Assembly: GCF_009935845.1 (NCBI RefSeq)
Contig: NZ_QWEK01000021.1
Coordinates: 16,909-80,908 of the forward strand
DNA from: Pseudoflavonifractor sp. 524-17
Lineage (GTDB): Bacteria; Bacillota; Clostridia; Oscillospirales; Oscillospiraceae
Length of the DNA stretch: 64,000 nt
Direction of reading: 5' to 3'
Below the pieces are notes generated by a model that was given only the letters and a program-made list of their open reading frames with translations, did not search any database and had not been told where the DNA came from. The position numbers and the translations under genes are program-made. Positions within the stretch are counted from its first letter, which is position 1; each line of letters opens with the position of its first letter. Shown here piece after piece: positions 1 through 7,688 of the stretch.

Positions 1-249
1 GCCCCCTGGCGGCGGCGGACCGCCCCTCTGCTGGACACCTACCCCGCCGCCGAACCCCAGGAGTACGCCGCCCTGGACGCGGTACTGGCCCTGCCCCCTA
101 AGGAGCGGGCCACCGTCCACCTGTTCTACTATGAGGGGTATCAGACCGCCGAGATCGCCGCCATTTTGGGGGAGCGGGAGGGCACCGTCCGCTCCCGGCT
201 GTCCCGCTGCCGGAAAAAGCTGCGGGATATTCTGGATGATACACCGTGA
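1..249 (+). CDS. ECF-type RNA polymerase sigma factor, C-terminal part
   Basis: The frame is open from the first base and ends at TGA 247-249, so the 5' part lies outside the window. The 82 visible residues include sigma region 4: a LPPKERATVHLFYYEG stretch followed by a helix-turn-helix (QTAEIAAILGEREGTVRSR) and a basic tail. This is the part that reads the -35 element in small extracytoplasmic-function sigma factors. Region 2 cannot be seen. The following gene starts 11 bases after the stop and codes for a single-pass membrane protein, the usual place for a cognate anti-sigma factor, so the pair probably forms an envelope-signal switch. The family call is firm; the regulon is unknown. Confidence 0.85.
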   Translation, partial: APWRRRTAPLLDTYPAAEPQEYAALDAVLALPPKERATVHLFYYEGYQTAEIAAILGEREGTVRSRLSRCRKKLRDILDDTP

Positions 250-260
250 AAGGAGTTAAT

Positions 261-1157
261 ATGAACTACTACCGTCACTATATGGACCGCCTCACCCTCC
301 CTGCCCAGGCCCAGGCGGAGCTGCGCTCCGCCCTGGCCGAGGGGAAAAGACCGGCCGCCAGACGGCGGCGGGCCCTCCCCGCGGCGGGGGTGGCCGTCCT
401 GGCCTGCTGCGCCCTGGCCCTGGGCTGGGGGACGTGGCAGCGCCAGCACTCCGGCGCCGCCCTCCTCCCCGGGAGCACCGCCCACCAGGCCGCCGACTTC
501 ACCTCCGCCTCCCCCCAGGCCACCCCGTCCCAGCGGGTCCATCCCATCTACCAGCCGGAACCCTTTGACCCCGCCGCCCTCACCTTGAAGGTACCCAGCT
601 CCCCGGTCTACCTCTACGACCATAACCCCCTGGAGCTGCCCAACGTGGCCGGTGAGTCCTGCATAGTCCAGTGCTACGGCTTTCCCCCGGAGACCGCCGA
701 AGCCCCCCTCTCCGCCTCAGACATGCTCTCCCTGTTCGGCTGGGAGGACCCAGCCGATCTCACCCGGCTGTGCTGGGAGAATTTCTCCCTCCGGGGCAGC
801 AGGAGCTCCTATGAGGGAGAGGTCCTGCTGGCACAGGTGCTGGGCCGCAGAGAGGACAGCAGCGGCGTGTGCGCCTTCTCTCTGGCTCTCTATCCGGACA
901 GAGAGCCGCTCATTGACTATTTCTATGACAATGCCGCCCTCTTTGACTTCAACGGCGTCCAGGTCAGTGGATACACGCTGGATCCCGACGGGGAGTGCGG
1001 GTACACCGCCCGTGTCTGGTTCCAGACGGAGGAGGCCGGCGTCCGCTTCACCGTCTCCGCTCCCGACGCCCAGACGGCGGAGCGCCTGTCCTTTGCCCTG
1101 CTCAACCAGCTCACCCAGACCGGCAGCCTCTCCTTCCAGCACCTGTCCGCCCGCTGA
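261..1157 (+). CDS. Putative membrane-anchored anti-sigma factor
   Basis: This 298-residue protein starts at ATG 261, chosen because AAGGAG at 250-255 sits five bases upstream; a GTG at 246 overlapping the sigma stop has no ribosome site. Residues 1-35 are a short cytoplasmic region, followed at about 36-60 by one hydrophobic segment (ALPAAGVAVLACCALALGW), then a Pro/Ser/Thr-rich linker and a mostly beta-like extracellular domain of about 200 residues. That topology plus coupling to an ECF sigma factor fits an anti-sigma factor that releases its partner on an envelope signal. No clear zinc-binding anti-sigma motif is visible in the short N-terminus, so the role is inferred mainly from context. 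Confidence 0.6.
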   Translation: MNYYRHYMDRLTLPAQAQAELRSALAEGKRPAARRRRALPAAGVAVLACCALALGWGTWQRQHSGAALLPGSTAHQAADFTSASPQATPSQRVHPIYQPEPFDPAALTLKVPSSPVYLYDHNPLELPNVAGESCIVQCYGFPPETAEAPLSASDMLSLFGWEDPADLTRLCWENFSLRGSRSSYEGEVLLAQVLGRREDSSGVCAFSLALYPDREPLIDYFYDNAALFDFNGVQVSGYTLDPDGECGYTARVWFQTEEAGVRFTVSAPDAQTAERLSFALLNQLTQTGSLSFQHLSAR

Positions 1158-1162
1158 ACAGC

Positions 1163-1201
1163 GAAGGCCCCCGGGGCGGTTCAAACTCCCCGGGGGCCTT
1201 C
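1163..1201. terminator. Bidirectional terminator between convergent genes
   Basis: A 14-bp stem (GAAGGCCCCCGGGG at 1163-1176 with its complement at 1188-1201) and an 11-base loop lie between the convergent anti-sigma gene and hpf. No long T tract follows on either side. Confidence 0.7.
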
Positions 1202-1209
1202 GGCGTCAA

Positions 1210-1752
1210 TTATCCTTCGTCTTCAATCAGGCCGTAGCCGCCGTTCTCCCGGCGGTAGACCACGGAGAAAGCCCCGTCGCTGTCCACATTCTTGAAGGCG
1301 AAGAAGGCGTGGTCCACCAGATTCATCTGGAGGATGGCCTCTTCCACCGTCATGGGCTTGATGGGGAATTTCTTGGTGCGCACCACCCGGAACTCCTCTT
1401 CCTCCCCGTCGGGGACGAAGGAGGATACCTCCTCATCCACAGTGCGGCTGAACGCGTCCTGACGCAGGCGCTTTTCCAGCCGGGCCTTGTTCTTGCGGAT
1501 CTGCCGCTCCACAGAGGCCACCGCCGCGTCGATGGTGGCGAACATGTCCGACGTGCTCTCGGCCACACGGATGATCGTGCTGCCGGAGCGGACCGTCAGC
1601 TCCACGTTATTGCGCCCCTTTTCCACACTAAAGACAATCGCGGCCTCCGCGTCCGACTTGAAATACCGGTCCAGCTTGCCCACCTTTTTCTCCGCGTAGG
1701 TGTGGACTTTATTGGGGAGGTCAACCTTTTTGTCTGTAAATATGAACTTCAT
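1210..1752 (-). CDS. hpf: Ribosome hibernation promoting factor, long form
   Basis: The 180-residue product begins MKFIFTDKKVDLPNKVHTYAE at ATG 1752, preceded by a GGAGC ribosome site; the open frame continues upstream but without family similarity. Residues 1-100 match the HPF/YfiA fold that sits in the mRNA/tRNA channel of the 30S subunit, and the last 55 residues (EFRVVRTKKFPIKPMTVEEAI and onward) are the C-terminal dimerisation domain that marks the long form used by most Firmicutes to build 100S ribosome dimers in slow growth. It is transcribed alone from a promoter at 1847-1875. Confidence 0.95.
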   Translation of the reverse strand: MKFIFTDKKVDLPNKVHTYAEKKVGKLDRYFKSDAEAAIVFSVEKGRNNVELTVRSGSTIIRVAESTSDMFATIDAAVASVERQIRKNKARLEKRLRQDAFSRTVDEEVSSFVPDGEEEEFRVVRTKKFPIKPMTVEEAILQMNLVDHAFFAFKNVDSDGAFSVVYRRENGGYGLIEDEG

Positions 1753-1846
1753 TGATTTCAGCTCCTTCCGCCCCCGCGCGGGGGCATTTGTGGTTGCCGC
1801 GGGACGCACAGCCCGCACTGGGAACCTGCGTAAGGTTCCTGTTAGA

Positions 1847-1875
1847 ATTATACCACATCTCTGGTAAATTTCCAA
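1847..1875 (-). promoter_or_regulatory. Sigma-A promoter of hpf
   Basis: On the minus strand, TTGGAA (1870-1875) and TATAAT (1847-1852) are separated by 17 bases, about 95 bases upstream of the hpf start. Confidence 0.7.
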
Positions 1876-2028
1876 TGCTAATTTATCTATTTTTGCTCCC
1901 GGCGGAAATCAGCCTCTGGGCCTTGTTTGACAAATGGCGGGGTGCGCCGCAGGTTTCCAATCCGTATCGCTCCCATATCGTTTAAAATCTTCTGTTTTGA
2001 ATCTGTAGCCCCGGCAGTCCCGGCGCTC

Positions 2029-2057
2029 TTGACAACCCCGCCGGAACGTGGTATAGT
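2029..2057 (+). promoter_or_regulatory. Sigma-A promoter of the thrS T-box leader
   Basis: A consensus TTGACA at 2029-2034 and TATAGT at 2052-2057 have a 17-base spacer; transcription would begin near 2064 and include the whole leader. Confidence 0.85.
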
Positions 2058-2063
2058 AGCCCC

Positions 2064-2309
2064 GAAATTGAGGCAGTGACGGGGAAGACGCCCTGTGCAA
2101 TCCGCCCTTCAGAGAGGAAGCGTCCAGGCTGTGAGCGCTTCCAGGGCCGGGACAGCGCGCCACCACCCCTGAGCCGCCCGGGACATAACCGGGACGGGGT
2201 CCGCCCGTTACAGCGGTCACGAGCGACGGCCATGCCGTAAGCAGGGTGGAACCGTGGGACGCGTCTGCGCCTCACCCCTGAACACACATCAGGGGTGAGG
2301 CGCTTTTTG
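2064..2309 (+). promoter_or_regulatory. T-box leader (tRNA-Thr-sensing by context)
   Basis: The roughly 245-base leader holds the T-box signature AGGGTGGAACCGTGGGA at 2243-2259, then an intrinsic terminator with a 14-bp stem (GCGCCTCACCCCTG at 2267-2280 with 2290-2303) and five Ts. In this family uncharged tRNA binds the leader and the T-box forms an antiterminator. Specificity for tRNA-Thr is taken from the downstream thrS gene; the specifier loop was not folded. Confidence 0.92.
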
Positions 2310-2356
2310 CCTTTGGCAGAAACATCCTCCGCCCCAAATCAAAAGGAGGAAGCGTC

Positions 2357-4117
2357 ATGTCTTCTGAAGAGAACAAGTATACCTTTGAAAACCCGGAGTA
2401 CCGCAAAACCTACTGGCACACCTGCTCCCATATTCTGGCCCAGGCGGTGAAGCGCCTTTACCCCGAGGTCAAGCTGGCCATCGGCCCCTCCATTGACGAG
2501 GGCTTCTACTATGACCTGGATTCCCCGGTCCCCTTCACCCCGGAGATGATGGAGGAAATTGAGGGGGAGATGCGGAAAATCTGCAAAGAGAAGCTGCCCC
2601 TGGAGCGGTTCGAGCTCCCCCGGGAGGAGGCCGTCAAGTTCATGGAGGAGAAGGGGGAGCCCTTCAAGGTGGAGCTCATCCACGACCTGCCGGAGGACGC
2701 CCATATCTCCTTCTATAAGCAGGGGGAGTTTACCGACCTGTGCGCCGGCCCCCATGTGGACTCCACCGGGCGGATCAAGGGCAACGCCATCAAGCTCACC
2801 GCCTGCAACGCCGCCTATTGGCGGGGGGACTCCAACCGGGAGACCTTGCAGCGTATTTATGGCATTGCCTTCCCCAAGAAGGACGAGCTGGACGCCTACC
2901 TCCAGCGCATTGAGGAGGCAAAAAAGCGGGACCACCGCAAGCTGGGCAAGGAGCTGGGCCTGTTCATGATGACCGAGGAGGGCCCCGGCTTCCCCTTCTT
3001 CCTCCCCAAGGGCATGGTGCTGAAGAACACCCTGCTGGAGTACTGGCGTGAATGCCACAAGCGGTACGGCTATGTGGAGATTGCCACCCCCATCATCCTC
3101 AACCAGCAGCTCTGGCACCGCTCCGGCCACTGGGACCACTACAAGGACAACATGTATACCACCGTCATCGACGAGGAAGACTATGCCGTCAAGCCCATGA
3201 ACTGCCCCGGCGGTATGCTGGTCTACAAAAACGAGCCCCACTCCTATCGGGATCTCCCCCTGCGCATGGCGGAGCTGGGCCTGGTCCACCGGCATGAGAT
3301 GTCGGGCGCCCTCCACGGCCTGTTCCGGGTGCGCTGCTTTACGCAGGATGACGCCCACATCTTCATGACCCGGGAGCAGATGAAGGACGAGATCAAAAAC
3401 GTGGTGAAGCTCTTTGACGAGATGTACTCCACCTTCGGCCTGACCTACCAGATTGAGCTGTCCACCATGCCGGAGGACCACATGGGCGGCGAGGAGGTGT
3501 GGCACTTTGCCGAGAGTACGCTCCAGGCCGCCATGGAGGAAATGGGCAAGGATTTCGTCGTCAACCCCGGCGACGGCGCGTTCTACGGCCCCAAGCTGGA
3601 CTTCCACCTCTCCGACAGCCTGGGCCGCACCTGGCAGTGCGGCACCATCCAGCTGGACTTCCAGATGCCGGAGCGTTTCGAGCTGGAGTACGTGGGCGAG
3701 GACGGCGGCAAGCACCGCCCCGTTATGATCCACCGGGCCCTGCTGGGCTCTATTGAGCGGTTCATCGGCGTGATTACCGAGCACTTTGCCGGCGCCTTCC
3801 CCGCCTGGCTCTCCCCGATACAGGTGAAGATCCTCACCGTTACCGACCGTGCCGCCTCTTACGCCGATACCGTGGCCGAGGCTCTGGACGCGCAGGGCTT
3901 CCGTGTGGAGGTGGACCACCGGAACGAGACCATCCGCAAAAAGATCCGGGAGGCCCAGCTGGCCAAGACGCCCTATATGCTGGTTCTCGGCGACCGGGAT
4001 GTGGAGAACAACACCGTCTCCGTCCGCCACCGCACCGGCGAGGATATGGGCGCCATGTCCCTGGATGCCTTTGCCGCCCTGCTGGCCGGTGAGGTGGAAA
4101 AGAAGACCATTAAATAA
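2357..4117 (+). CDS. thrS: Threonyl-tRNA synthetase lacking the TGS domain
   Basis: The 586-residue class II synthetase charges tRNA-Thr. ATG 2357 follows AAAAGGAGG closely. The protein opens directly in the editing domain (HTCSHILAQAV with its HxxxH pair, then CAGPHVDSTG), followed by the catalytic core: MNCPGG, a motif 2 region RHEMSGALHGLFRVR, FTQDDAHIF, GDGAFYGPKLDFH, and motif 3 PVMIHRALLGSIERF. The last 100 residues are the anticodon-binding domain. Typical bacterial ThrRS has about 640 residues because of an N-terminal TGS domain, absent here; no in-frame coding extension lies upstream, since the leader terminator is there. Expression is under T-box control. Confidence 0.96.
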   Translation: MSSEENKYTFENPEYRKTYWHTCSHILAQAVKRLYPEVKLAIGPSIDEGFYYDLDSPVPFTPEMMEEIEGEMRKICKEKLPLERFELPREEAVKFMEEKGEPFKVELIHDLPEDAHISFYKQGEFTDLCAGPHVDSTGRIKGNAIKLTACNAAYWRGDSNRETLQRIYGIAFPKKDELDAYLQRIEEAKKRDHRKLGKELGLFMMTEEGPGFPFFLPKGMVLKNTLLEYWRECHKRYGYVEIATPIILNQQLWHRSGHWDHYKDNMYTTVIDEEDYAVKPMNCPGGMLVYKNEPHSYRDLPLRMAELGLVHRHEMSGALHGLFRVRCFTQDDAHIFMTREQMKDEIKNVVKLFDEMYSTFGLTYQIELSTMPEDHMGGEEVWHFAESTLQAAMEEMGKDFVVNPGDGAFYGPKLDFHLSDSLGRTWQCGTIQLDFQMPERFELEYVGEDGGKHRPVMIHRALLGSIERFIGVITEHFAGAFPAWLSPIQVKILTVTDRAASYADTVAEALDAQGFRVEVDHRNETIRKKIREAQLAKTPYMLVLGDRDVENNTVSVRHRTGEDMGAMSLDAFAALLAGEVEKKTIK

Positions 4118-4141
4118 CCCCGTTCTGCCGGGAAAAATGGC

Positions 4142-4170
4142 TTGAAAAAGGGCGCTGCCTGTGGTATCAT
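4142..4170 (+). promoter_or_regulatory. Sigma-A promoter of secG
   Basis: TTGAAA (4142-4147) and TATCAT (4165-4170) with a 17-base spacer lie 87 bases upstream of secG. Confidence 0.65.
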
Positions 4171-4256
4171 GAAAGACACATTTTGAAATGGGCGGCTTTT
4201 TTGCGCCCAAACGGAATTGATTATGGCCCCTCTGGGCGGAAAGGAAAGATGCAACT

Positions 4257-4487
4257 GTGGTGAAGATAATCCTGAGTGTCATCCTTGTTGTGCTTGCGCT
4301 GGCGCTCATTGCAGTGGTCATGCTCCAGTCCGGCAAGAGCGCCGGTCTGTCCGGATCCATCGCCGGCATGGCCGATACCTTTATGGCCAAGAACAAGGCC
4401 AAGGGCTGGGACGCCAAGCTGGCCCGCTGGACCAAGTGGGTGGCCATCGGCTTCATGCTGCTGGCGCTGGTCCTCTGTCTGGTATAG
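4257..4487 (+). CDS. secG: Preprotein translocase subunit SecG
   Basis: This 76-residue protein has two membrane segments (about residues 2-22 and 58-76) joined by a Gly/Ser-rich cytoplasmic loop with the family pattern VMLQSGKSAGLSGSIAG. SecG joins SecYE in the export channel and assists the SecA cycle. Two adjacent GTG codons (4257 and 4260) can serve as start; AAGGAAAG at 4242-4249 suits either. The gene is flanked by its own promoter and terminator and is followed by a convergent gene. Confidence 0.93.
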   Translation: MVKIILSVILVVLALALIAVVMLQSGKSAGLSGSIAGMADTFMAKNKAKGWDAKLARWTKWVAIGFMLLALVLCLV

Positions 4488-4496
4488 CAAACGCCA

Positions 4497-4533
4497 AAAA
4501 ACGGCGCTGCGATAAAACGCAGCGCCGTTTTTT
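4497..4533. terminator. Bidirectional terminator after secG
   Basis: An 11-bp GC-rich stem (ACGGCGCTGCG at 4501-4511 with 4518-4528), loop ATAAAA, is preceded by an A run and followed by six Ts, so it can serve both secG and the convergent small gene. Confidence 0.9.
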
Positions 4534-4541
4534 CGATCCAT

Positions 4542-4814
4542 TCAGTCCCGAAAGACCAGGTGGAGCTTTGAGTTTTCGTTGGCTGCCTGGGTCAGGGCGC
4601 CCAGCAGGCGTTTGCCCCAGCTCTCCCGCCGCAGCAGGTCGCCTCCGATGAGGACAACGCCAAGCGCTTCCCCCTGGGCCAGCCGCTCCCGCAGCGCCTC
4701 CAGCCGGGGCTCCTCCCCCTCCGCCAGACCAAAGGTCTGGCACAGGCGGGGCCAGGCCGTCTCCGGCTGGGTGAGCTTCCACGCCTCCAGGTAGATAACC
4801 GGTGGTGCATCCAT
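4542..4814 (-). CDS. Small protein of unknown function, weakly barstar-like
   Basis: The product has 90 residues from ATG 4814, with a weak GGGGGCGAAG ribosome site; a GTG at 4832 overlapping the upstream stop is an alternative. It is soluble, acidic to neutral and helical by composition. The spacing of an FGL segment, a run of Leu-rich helix, then a VVLIGGDLL strand and a final helix-strand (ALTQAANENSKLHLVF) recalls the barstar ribonuclease-inhibitor fold, but the conserved YGxNLDAL motif of that family is missing, so this is only a suggestion. It lies 17 bases downstream of the uridine phosphorylase gene and is probably cotranscribed. Confidence 0.5.
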   Translation of the reverse strand: MDAPPVIYLEAWKLTQPETAWPRLCQTFGLAEGEEPRLEALRERLAQGEALGVVLIGGDLLRRESWGKRLLGALTQAANENSKLHLVFRD

Positions 4815-4831
4815 AAAATCTTCGCCCCCCA

Positions 4832-5596
4832 CTACGCCCGGTCGGCCTGGATGAGCAGCTTGAGGGCCTCAACGCCCACCTCAATGGCGGCGGACAGGTC
4901 ATGGCTTTCGTCCTGGTCCAGGCCGGCGGCCTCCCGTTCCTGATTCCAGATGACGTGGAAGCAGGAGCCGCAGCGTACCCCCAGGGCGGCGGCACAGCAG
5001 AACAGAGCGGCGGATTCCATCTCCGAGGCCAGCACTCCCAGGCGCTTCCACGCCTCCCACTTGTGGAGCAGCTCATAGGACACCGGCATCCGGGCCGGGT
5101 CGTGCTGGCCGTAGAAGGAGTCTTTGCACTGCACCACGCCGGCGTGCCAAGGCTTGCCCAGATGTTTGGCCGCGGCCACCAGCGCCTCCTGCACCTGGTA
5201 GTCGGAGACAGCGGGGAACTCAATGGGGGCATACTCCCGGCTGGCCCCCTCCATGCGGATGGCGCCGGTGGCGATCACAACGTCGTCGCTCTTTACCTTT
5301 AAGTTGATACCGCCGCAGGTACCTACCCGCACAAAGGTGTCCGCGCCGATTTTGTGCAGCTCCTCCATGGCGATGACCGCCGACGGCCCGCCGATTCCGG
5401 TGGAGCAGACGCTTACCTTCTCTCCCAGCAGCGTTCCGGTGTAGGTGGTGTACTCCCGGTTGGACTGCACCTTTACCGGATTGTCAAAATAGGCGGCAAT
5501 CTTCTCACACCGCCCCGGGTCCCCAGGCAGAATGCAGTAACGGCCCACATCTCCCTGGCCGCACTTGATATGAAATTGGAGTTCATGTTCATGCAT
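4832..5596 (-). CDS. udp: Uridine phosphorylase
   Basis: The 254-residue enzyme cleaves uridine with phosphate to uracil and ribose-1-phosphate. Family landmarks are the phosphate site [40 protein letters not shown], the base-binding region around residues 160-170 and [10 protein letters not shown], where the EMES glutamate contacts the ribose. The length matches the roughly 250-residue norm for NP-I trimer/hexamer nucleoside phosphorylases. ATG 5596 follows a GAGGTGAG ribosome site. The motifs favour the Udp branch over DeoD-type purine phosphorylase; exact base preference would need an assay. Confidence 0.88.
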   Translation of the reverse strand: MHEHELQFHIKCGQGDVGRYCILPGDPGRCEKIAAYFDNPVKVQSNREYTTYTGTLLGEKVSVCSTGIGGPSAVIAMEELHKIGADTFVRVGTCGGINLKVKSDDVVIATGAIRMEGASREYAPIEFPAVSDYQVQEALVAAAKHLGKPWHAGVVQCKDSFYGQHDPARMPVSYELLHKWEAWKRLGVLASEMESAALFCCAAALGVRCGSCFHVIWNQEREAAGLDQDESHDLSAAIEVGVEALKLLIQADRA

Positions 5597-5773
5597 GGAT
5601 AACTCACCTCATCTTCTGATATGGCCCGAAAACGGGCCGTCCGGGCCAGTTATGCCGCCGTGGAAAACCGGGCCGGATTTATCCATAGTATAAACGTTTT
5701 CTCTCCCATAGGCAAGTATATTTGTACAAAATGCAGAGGCCGCTTCTCGAAGGGTTCCCAAGCCGGAACGCTC

Positions 5774-6202
5774 CTATTTTGTCCAGGCCATAATAAACTC
5801 TCTTTCACCGGTGCTGTCATCAATCTGTTCAGACTGAATCATAAACTGCTCTCTTTGATAAAACCGCACCGCCTGCGTGTTCTTCTGATAAACGCTCAGC
5901 TCCATGCCGGTCTTGAACTGCTTTGCATAATTTAATAATTGCGCTCCGATCCCCCTTGATTGAGCGGCCTCTTTTACAAAAATTCCTGCAATATAGCTGC
6001 CTGTTAATCCGATAAAACCATCAATTTCATCGGAATTGTCATTTTCAAATACATAAATTTCCGCCTGGGGCAGCTGGTCTTTAACGGCCGGGAAATGACC
6101 GGCCCAATATTCCTCTGGAATAAAACAGTGGGCCTTCACATTGGTGTCATACCATATCTGCATCACTGCGGTTAAATCCTGTTCTTTCATCGCTCTTATC
6201 AT
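5774..6202 (-). CDS. GNAT-family N-acetyltransferase (YiaC/YjaB-like)
   Basis: This 142-residue protein starts at ATG 6202, with GGAG eight bases upstream. It has the GNAT pattern: an N-terminal MIRAMKEQDLTAVMQIW, a central IYVFEN/IDGFIGLTGSYIAGIFV strand pair, the acetyl-CoA pyrophosphate loop QSRGIGAQLL and the late FYQREQF motif. It most resembles the YiaC/YjaB group of small acetyltransferases, whose members acetylate protein lysines or small molecules; the substrate here is not evident. The next minus-strand gene upstream, a zinc ribbon protein, stops only 24 bases away, so the two may be cotranscribed. Confidence 0.85.
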   Translation of the reverse strand: MIRAMKEQDLTAVMQIWYDTNVKAHCFIPEEYWAGHFPAVKDQLPQAEIYVFENDNSDEIDGFIGLTGSYIAGIFVKEAAQSRGIGAQLLNYAKQFKTGMELSVYQKNTQAVRFYQREQFMIQSEQIDDSTGEREFIMAWTK

Positions 6203-6226
6203 TGTATGATCTCCTGTAAACTGCAA

Positions 6227-6448
6227 TTATCCGATACCGGAAGAATAGTCAATAATTACTTTGCGGCAATCTCTGCATAGCCATGCTTCAACAGATGTGC
6301 CTTTCACCAATGACCCTTTCGATAAACGTACTGCACGTTCAGGTACATCAGAGCAGTTTATCAAGGGCTTTCTTTTCCGCCAGTTCAGCACGTGAGAGCT
6401 TTGAATTGTGCCTGGCTGCATATCCTTGTGACAATAAGGACACTTCAT
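6227..6448 (-). CDS. Small zinc-ribbon protein (DUF6487-like)
   Basis: The 73-residue product from ATG 6448, behind AGGAGAACAC, has two CxxC knuckles: CPYCHKDM at the N-terminus and CRDCRKV near the C-terminus. Between them is a WRKRKPLINCSD segment typical of small PF20097/DUF6487-type proteins, which have no assigned function. The four cysteines probably bind one zinc ion. The longer frame upstream runs into a repeat element and is not considered coding. It is transcribed towards the GNAT gene. Confidence 0.7.
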   Translation of the reverse strand: MKCPYCHKDMQPGTIQSSHVLNWRKRKPLINCSDVPERAVRLSKGSLVKGTSVEAWLCRDCRKVIIDYSSGIG

Positions 6449-6488
6449 ATGTGTTCTCCTTATAGATTTTGATTTGCCGGACTGGCTG

Positions 6489-6662
6489 TTTAGGCCTTGT
6501 TTGAAAAATGGCAATATGCTCAGCGGCGGGATATTTTTTCGTCAGACAAAGCCGATTTGACGCAGGAATACTGGATGTATTTCAAGGAAAATCGGCAAAG
6601 TATGGCGGAAAAAGAGCTGCCGTTTGGGCGTGTTGACAATTTTCAAACAGGCCCTAGCCTCA
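6489..6662. repeat. MITE-like element with terminal inverted repeats
   Basis: A stretch of about 174 bases is bounded by imperfect inverted repeats: TAGGCCTTGTTTGAAAAATG on the left and, read on the other strand, TAGGGCCTGTTTGAAAATTG on the right. The inside contains a short open frame (with EYWMYFKENRQSMAEKELPFG) but no recognisable transposase. Related TAGGCCTTGTYTGA ends recur at 8783-8848 and 13089-13169, which suggests a dispersed non-autonomous family. Confidence 0.6.
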
Positions 6663-6805
6663 GCCTGGCTTTTGGTGAAATTGCCGGTGGTCAAAGCGAT
6701 CGACACGAGAGGGGAAAGGGTCTTTCGTTGGCGCGCCTTGCATTGGGACAGTCCATATGGTAGAATCAAAACCGTCCATTTTTATTTTATGGAGGTGGCT
6801 TGACG

Positions 6806-7261
6806 ATGGCCGGTATTTTTGACGAAGGCAACATGAGGCAGGTTCTTGGGCGCTGTCTTCCAGAGGGAGAGACGCTCTGCGCAGGGATACACGGAATCAC
6901 CCTTCAGGTGAACAAGAAAAAGACGTCCTATTTTGACGTGTATATAAGCGTTACGGAGCACTACCTCATCGTTGCCGAGTGTGAGGAGCGCAAATACTTA
7001 AATGAGTTCTACCGCGTCCCAGATCTGAGAAAGACCGTGGCTCAGGACATCGGTACCTGCTTCCCTCTGGAGGAAATTCAGAGCTGCGTGATTAAAAACG
7101 CTTTTATGGGTGCGGTCAACTGCTCGATCACCCTGAAAGACGGCAGCTTTCTCAAGCTCCAGCTGCCGAAGCGGGGCGGCCTGGGGGGCGGTATGCCGCA
7201 CCACACAGAGTACCGGGAAAAAATCATCGCCCGCCTGAGCGGCTTAAACTGCGCACACTGA
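6806..7261 (+). CDS. Hypothetical protein, possibly PH-like
   Basis: The product has 151 residues from ATG 6806, with GGAGGTGG nine bases upstream. It is soluble and rich in beta-type segments (SYFDVYISVTEHYLIVAECE, NCSITLKDGSFLKLQL) ending in a helix (YREKIIARLSGL). This alternation resembles bacterial PH-domain-like proteins that read out as one seven-strand barrel plus a final helix, but no diagnostic motif was recognised. It is monocistronic, between a repeat element upstream and a hairpin at 7362-7390 downstream. Confidence 0.6.
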   Translation: MAGIFDEGNMRQVLGRCLPEGETLCAGIHGITLQVNKKKTSYFDVYISVTEHYLIVAECEERKYLNEFYRVPDLRKTVAQDIGTCFPLEEIQSCVIKNAFMGAVNCSITLKDGSFLKLQLPKRGGLGGGMPHHTEYREKIIARLSGLNCAH

Positions 7262-7361
7262 CACGGCGGGTGGATTCCATACGGCCTGCCGCCAAAAAAT
7301 TGACGGGTCCAACGCGGCTTGTTTCGTCTCCCTTTGCAAAAATATACAGCCGGGCAGTTAT

Positions 7362-7390
7362 CTGTACTGGATAACTGCCCAATCAACTGG
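7362..7390. terminator. Hairpin downstream of the 6806 gene
   Basis: Perfect 11-bp arms (GGGCAGTTATC and its complement) enclose a 7-base loop. No T tract follows, so terminator function is likely but not certain. Confidence 0.5.
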
Positions 7391-7535
7391 ACGCTGCCTG
7401 CTTTCACAGGTCCAGATTTCCGTGTTAAATGATATCATAGGTATATGTATTGTTCAACGCCTTGTTGCTGTAAGGCCGCCGGACCTTTATCCAGCAGCAC
7501 CGCTCAGGAGGAGCAGGGATGCGGAAACAAAGGGC

Positions 7536-7564
7536 TTGACATCGGGCGGCATAGGGGGTATGAT
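7536..7564 (+). promoter_or_regulatory. Sigma-A promoter of the ABC importer operon
   Basis: Consensus TTGACA (7536-7541) and TATGAT (7559-7564) have a 17-base spacer, 125 bases upstream of the lipoprotein gene. The rest of the 7262-7688 gap shows a hairpin but no T-box or known riboswitch. Confidence 0.85.
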
Positions 7565-7688
7565 AAAGGGCGTCTAAAGGGCAGTAATGCTCTGTCTATG
7601 AAAAGGCACTTTTTTTATGGCGGGATACTTTAACGCCTAAAAGTGATAAAGTGCCGTCCCAAATGTACTTCACTTTGGAGGAATGGAA

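Noticed and set aside
2339..4456. 705-residue open frame on the minus strand across thrS and secG
   Set aside because: It is the antisense shadow of thrS; low-complexity His/Gly/Leu-rich composition, no ribosome site and no family similarity.
6497..6763. Open frame inside the repeat at 6489-6662
   Set aside because: It crosses the inverted-repeat end into unrelated DNA and has no ribosome site; taken as part of a non-autonomous element.
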